Part shown: positions 16,050 to 19,441 of the stretch, in pieces | Layout: each line of letters begins with the position of its first letter | How positions within the stretch are numbered: the first letter of the stretch is position 1 | NCBI GenBank assembly: GCA_052173355.1 | Contig: JBQMYS010000027.1 | Span: 1 to 19,441, forward strand | Source: JABZIP01 sp052173355 | GTDB taxonomy: Bacteria > Bacillota > Clostridia > Peptostreptococcales > Anaerovoracaceae | Reading direction: 5' to 3' | DNA length: 19,441 bases | Translations under genes and position numbers: made by a program | The notes under the pieces: model-generated | The model's database searches: none | Told to the model about the DNA's origin: nothing | The model's input: the letters and a program-made list of their open reading frames with translations, nothing else

Positions 16050-16589
16050 TCAATTTAAAAATACGCTTCTATTACTATATGCGTACTCTATACCCGAAAC
16101 TATAGTCATTACAAAAGACGCCCATAAAAATCCGTACGCTGCGTAGTAGATAACTTTATAAAAATCGGCAAGCTGCGGAATATTTATCATAAGCAACAGC
16201 GGCACTGCTATCATCTGAAGCACCGTTTTTATTTTACCGCTCATCGCCGCTGCTATCACAACACCTTCCACTGCCGCAACCGTTCTTATGCCTGATACCA
16301 AAAATTCACGCGCCAATATAACTATCAGCATAAAACTAGGAATTGTTTGATTTTCAACCATCAAACAAAATGCCGCATAAACAAGTATCTTATCAGCCAG
16401 CGGATCCATAATTTTTCCGAAATTTGTTATTAAATTGTACTTTCTTGCAATCTTTCCATCAAGCATATCCGTTATTGATGCTAATATGAATATTACAAAA
16501 GCCACAAGAAACATCTCTTTCATATATGCAATTACAAAAAATGGAACTGCAAATATTCTTGCCATAGTTAATTGATTTGGTAAATTCAT
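16050..16589 (-). CDS. pgsA: CDP-diacylglycerol--glycerol-3-phosphate 3-phosphatidyltransferase
   Basis: Transfers the phosphatidyl group from CDP-diacylglycerol to glycerol 3-phosphate, the committed step to phosphatidylglycerol, in the cytoplasmic membrane. The 179-residue protein is strongly hydrophobic with several membrane segments (about 5-22, 26-40, 68-95, 106-135 and 143-168). The CDP-alcohol phosphotransferase motif is complete: D44-G45-x2-A48-R49-x8-G58-x3-D62-x3-D66. The start NLPNQLTMARI is typical of PgsA. ATG at 16589 overlaps the rimO stop as ATGA, with GGAGA about six bases upstream. Substrate assignment rests on family likeness and on the rimO/pgsA/cinA neighbourhood. Confidence 0.95.
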   Translation of the reverse strand: MNLPNQLTMARIFAVPFFVIAYMKEMFLVAFVIFILASITDMLDGKIARKYNLITNFGKIMDPLADKILVYAAFCLMVENQTIPSFMLIVILAREFLVSGIRTVAAVEGVVIAAAMSGKIKTVLQMIAVPLLLMINIPQLADFYKVIYYAAYGFLWASFVMTIVSGIEYAYSNRSVFLN

Positions 16590-17911
16590 ATCATCTCTCC
16601 AACTAAATCGTAATCAAACGCATCTTTTATCATGACTTTAACTATATCCCCTTGCTTTAATCTTTTATTTGCCTTAAATATTACCGAATTATCTATTTGA
16701 GGAGCATCGTACTTTGTTCTACCTATATACGCACCTTCTTCATCCAAGCCGTCTACCATTACATCAAAAACTTTTCCGATTTTAGCTTCATTTATTTTTC
16801 TTGAGATTTCAAGTTGCATACGCATTATAGTATCTTTTCGTCTTTCCTTGACATCACTGCGTACCTGCTCTTTTAAATTTGCTCCTTTAGTCCCTTCTTC
16901 CTTGGAATAAGCAAAAACCCCCAAGCGCTCAAATTCAGCATTCTTTATAAAATCGTAAAGCCTGTCAAATTCAGCTTTTCGTTCACCTGCAAACCCCACT
17001 ATAAATGTAGTTCTTATATGAATATCAGGTATCTTTTTTCTAAGTTTTTCAATCGTAGTCACAATGCCGGCATTTGTAGATTTTCTATTCATAAGTTTCA
17101 AGATTTTATCATCAATATGTTGAAGGGGTATATCTATATATCTGCAAATTTTATCATTTTTGACAATCACGTCTATCAGTTCATCCGTAATTTTGTCCTC
17201 GTAACAATACATAAGTCTTATCCACTCTATACCCTCAATTTTGCACAGATTTGTTAAAAGCGACGGAAGGCTGAGTTTCCCATAAATATCCAATCCATAT
17301 GCCGTTACATCCTGGGCTATTATTATAAGTTCCTTACAACCATGTTCTGCAAGCATTTCTGCTTCTGCAAGTATATCTTCTTCTTTTCTGCTCCTGTAAT
17401 GCCCTCGAATAGACGGAATCACACAATATGCACACGCATTATTGCATCCTTCAGCAATTTTTATATTAGCTGTGTAAGGATTTGAAGGCAACTTTCTATA
17501 TTGTAATTCTTCAAAACTATTTTTACAAGGACAGACTTTTACAATTCTGTTTTTTTCTCTTTCATATTCTTCCAAAATTTTAGGCAAATCTGCATATTCA
17601 TTTACTCCGATAAAAATATCGACTTCCGGAATTTCTTTATATAAATCGTTTGCATATCGTTTCGAAAGACATCCTGAAACCACTAAAGTTATTGATTTTT
17701 CAGCATTTTCTTTGATATATGCACAATCCAAAATTTCTTCAATAGACTCAACTTTAGCATCATTTATAAAACCGCAAGTGTTTACTATAACAATATCACT
17801 GTCAACTATATTGTCTGTAATTTTATATCCGGCAGCCTCCAATATGCCTTTTGCATATTCACTATCATTTTCGTTCTTCGGACAGCCTAAAGTTTTAAAA
17901 CTTACTAACAT
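16586..17911 (-). CDS. rimO: Ribosomal protein S12 methylthiotransferase RimO
   Basis: A radical-SAM methylthiotransferase that modifies an aspartate of ribosomal protein S12. The 441-residue protein has the N-terminal UPF0004 domain with three cluster cysteines (C10 in LGCPKNENDSE, C46 in NTCGF, C81 in SGCLSKRY), the radical-SAM CxxxCxxC (C156, C160, C163) in EGCNNACAYC, and a C-terminal TRAM domain (about 370-441). The LGCPKN start favours RimO over the tRNA enzyme MiaB. The only in-frame ATG that keeps the N-terminus is 17911; its nearest ribosome-site match, GAGG at the end of ftsK, is 13 bases away, longer than usual. Gap to ftsK is 8 bases. Confidence 0.95.
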   Translation of the reverse strand: MLVSFKTLGCPKNENDSEYAKGILEAAGYKITDNIVDSDIVIVNTCGFINDAKVESIEEILDCAYIKENAEKSITLVVSGCLSKRYANDLYKEIPEVDIFIGVNEYADLPKILEEYEREKNRIVKVCPCKNSFEELQYRKLPSNPYTANIKIAEGCNNACAYCVIPSIRGHYRSRKEEDILAEAEMLAEHGCKELIIIAQDVTAYGLDIYGKLSLPSLLTNLCKIEGIEWIRLMYCYEDKITDELIDVIVKNDKICRYIDIPLQHIDDKILKLMNRKSTNAGIVTTIEKLRKKIPDIHIRTTFIVGFAGERKAEFDRLYDFIKNAEFERLGVFAYSKEEGTKGANLKEQVRSDVKERRKDTIMRMQLEISRKINEAKIGKVFDVMVDGLDEEGAYIGRTKYDAPQIDNSVIFKANKRLKQGDIVKVMIKDAFDYDLVGEMI

Positions 17912-17919
17912 ATGACACT

Positions 17920-19441
17920 TTATTCCTCTGTTTCTTCTTTTTCCTCTTTTTCTTCCGCAATAGAATTTTCTAAATTTGAAAAATATTCCTCATATGTAAA
18001 ATTTACAATTCGCGGTCTACTTCCGTCCGCTTCTCCTATAATTCCTAATTTTTCCATTTCGTCAATAATTCTTGCCGCTCGATTATATCCTATACGAAAT
18101 CTCCTTTGAAGCATAGATACTGAAGCTTGTTCAGCTTTTAAAACCGCTTCTATAGCCTCCGACATAAGTTCGTCCTCAAAATCCGATGTAATTTCATTTC
18201 CTGCCGAATTTTCTTCCATGCTTGCCAAAAGCGACTTGGATGCTTCAGTTGTTTCGGTTTGTGTTCCTTGTTCTTTAAAAAAATCTACAACAGCATTTAC
18301 TTCCTCATCTGTAATAAAATTACCTTGCACTCTCGTCGGCTTATTGCTTCCCATCGGCGCAAACAGCATATCTCCTTTTCCTACAAGTTTTTCAGCTCCT
18401 GCCATATCAAGTATAGTCCTTGAGTCAAACTGTGAAGAAACTGCAAACGCTATCCTTGATGGTATATTTGCTTTTATTACACCTGTAACAACATCAACTG
18501 ACGGCCTTTGCGTTGCAACAATCAGGTGCATACCCGCCGCTCTTGCCATCTGTGCAAGCCTGCAAATTGAATCCTCAACTTGCGACGGTGATGCCATCAT
18601 CAAATCTGCAAGTTCATCTATGATTATTACTATCTGTGGTAAAACTTCCGCAAACAATTCTTTTTCTCTCATAGTTTTATTGTAACTTTCGAGATCTCTT
18701 ACACCATTTGATGCAAATTTTTTATACCTTTCGTTCATCTCACAAACTGCCCAATTAAGTGCCGCTGCGGCTTTAGACGGCTCTGTAACAACAGGTATCA
18801 TCATATGCGGTATACTATTATAAATCCCCAGTTCTACAACTTTAGGGTCAATCAAAAGCAGCTTGACTTCACTAGGTTTGGATTTGTAAATAAGGCTGAT
18901 TATTATACTGTTTATGCACACACTTTTACCGGAACCCGTAGAGCCTGCAATAAGCATATGTGGCATACTTTTTAAATCTGCCACTAAACAATTCCCTTCT
19001 ATATCTTTTCCGACAGCAAAACTTATTTTCGACTTTGCTTCTTTAAATTCTTTAGAATCCAATATTTCTCTAAGTCTTATCATTTTGATGCTTTCGTTTT
19101 CGATTTCTATCCCAACCGCAGGTTTCCCCGGAATAGGAGCTTCTATACGAATGCTTCGCGCCTCCATATTTAGTGCAATATCATCTGAAAGCTTCACTAT
19201 ACTGCTAACCTTTACACCTGTACTGGGCTGAACTTCATATCTGGTGACTGCCGGACCTTGTGTAACGTTTGTAACCTTGGCATCCACTTTAAAATCATGT
19301 AATGTCTTTTCAAGTTTATCTGCTTTTTCTTTTAATACATCCTCTTTGTTTTCATTGTTTTTTTGAAGCGTAGGAGCAATTAAAAGTTCAATGGGGGGGA
19401 ATTTATAATTTCCCTCATCGTTTGACGAAGCAGATTCAATT
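17920..19441 (-). CDS. ftsK: DNA translocase FtsK/SpoIIIE, C-terminal part (cut by window edge)
   Basis: FtsK/SpoIIIE pumps chromosomal DNA through the closing septum. 506 codons are visible and the frame stays open to base 19441, so the membrane N-terminus lies outside. Seen: the linker-to-motor block FPPIELLIAP (about 14-23), GPAVTRYE near 62-69, Walker A GSTGSGKS at 166-173 (bases 18922-18945), Walker B IVIIIDELADLM, and the winged-helix gamma domain near the end (SVSMLQRRFRIGYNRAARI), which reads polar DNA signals. A glutamate-rich tail follows. A GTG at 19287-19285 is not a start: at least 51 codons of conserved FtsK sequence precede it in frame. Whether it acts in division or sporulation cannot be told. 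Confidence 0.96.
   Translation of the reverse strand, partial: IESASSNDEGNYKFPPIELLIAPTLQKNNENKEDVLKEKADKLEKTLHDFKVDAKVTNVTQGPAVTRYEVQPSTGVKVSSIVKLSDDIALNMEARSIRIEAPIPGKPAVGIEIENESIKMIRLREILDSKEFKEAKSKISFAVGKDIEGNCLVADLKSMPHMLIAGSTGSGKSVCINSIIISLIYKSKPSEVKLLLIDPKVVELGIYNSIPHMMIPVVTEPSKAAAALNWAVCEMNERYKKFASNGVRDLESYNKTMREKELFAEVLPQIVIIIDELADLMMASPSQVEDSICRLAQMARAAGMHLIVATQRPSVDVVTGVIKANIPSRIAFAVSSQFDSRTILDMAGAEKLVGKGDMLFAPMGSNKPTRVQGNFITDEEVNAVVDFFKEQGTQTETTEASKSLLASMEENSAGNEITSDFEDELMSEAIEAVLKAEQASVSMLQRRFRIGYNRAARIIDEMEKLGIIGEADGSRPRIVNFTYEEYFSNLENSIAEEKEEKEETEE

Noticed and set aside
19285..19287. GTG as the start of a 455-residue FtsK
   Set aside because: The same frame continues upstream to the window edge with typical FtsK sequence (FPPIELLIAP and the following helix), so the GTG is an internal valine codon.
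1..19441. A novel multi-gene system, mobile element, CRISPR array or defence island
   Set aside because: All genes are co-directional, belong to known families and are mostly housekeeping. No transposase, integrase, direct-repeat array, tRNA-linked insertion or compositional break was seen by eye.

Overview
This window is 19.4 kb of AT-rich DNA (about one third G+C by eye). All 18 recognised genes lie on the minus strand, so transcription runs from the high-coordinate end to base 1. The set points to a Gram-positive low-GC anaerobe of the class Clostridia (Bacillota): an Asp23/Gls24 gene next to nusB, an xseA-xseB-ispA-dxs-tlyA block, strong AGGAGG-type ribosome sites, an endonuclease-type MutL, and a Clostridia-type TsaD paralogue. 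I cannot fix the family or genus. Both ends are cut: ftsK/spoIIIE loses its N-terminus at the right edge, and miaA keeps only its first 24 codons at the left edge.

Layout in transcription order. (1) 19441-16050: ftsK/spoIIIE (3' part), rimO and pgsA, tightly packed and closed by a strong hairpin terminator at 15998-16022. (2) 15958-15437: a stand-alone CinA C-terminal domain (PncC type), then an AT-rich spacer with a probable terminator. (3) 15143-14793: a single-gene unit for an ArsC/Spx-family thioredoxin-fold protein, with its own promoter and terminator. (4) 14705-12566: greA and lysS behind a clear sigma-A-type promoter. (5) 12520-1: twelve genes with gaps of at most 43 bases or with overlaps: asp23-like, nusB, TsaD-like, xseA, xseB, ispA, dxs, tlyA, an aminotransferase, mutS, mutL, miaA. 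A possible extended -10 promoter lies just ahead of this run.

The genes work in translation and tRNA/rRNA modification (lysS, rimO, tlyA, miaA), transcription (greA, nusB), isoprenoid precursor synthesis (dxs, ispA), phospholipid synthesis (pgsA), chromosome segregation (ftsK), and DNA repair (xseAB, mutS, mutL). This is conserved housekeeping DNA. I found no mobile element, CRISPR array, defence island, tRNA or rRNA, and no evidence of a new multi-gene system. The points worth a second look are an unusually short exonuclease VII, an uncharacterised TsaD paralogue, departures from the classical Bacillus gene order, two start-site corrections, and the regulatory sites in the spacers. No stretch over 300 bases lacks a gene; the longest (15144-15436) is described.
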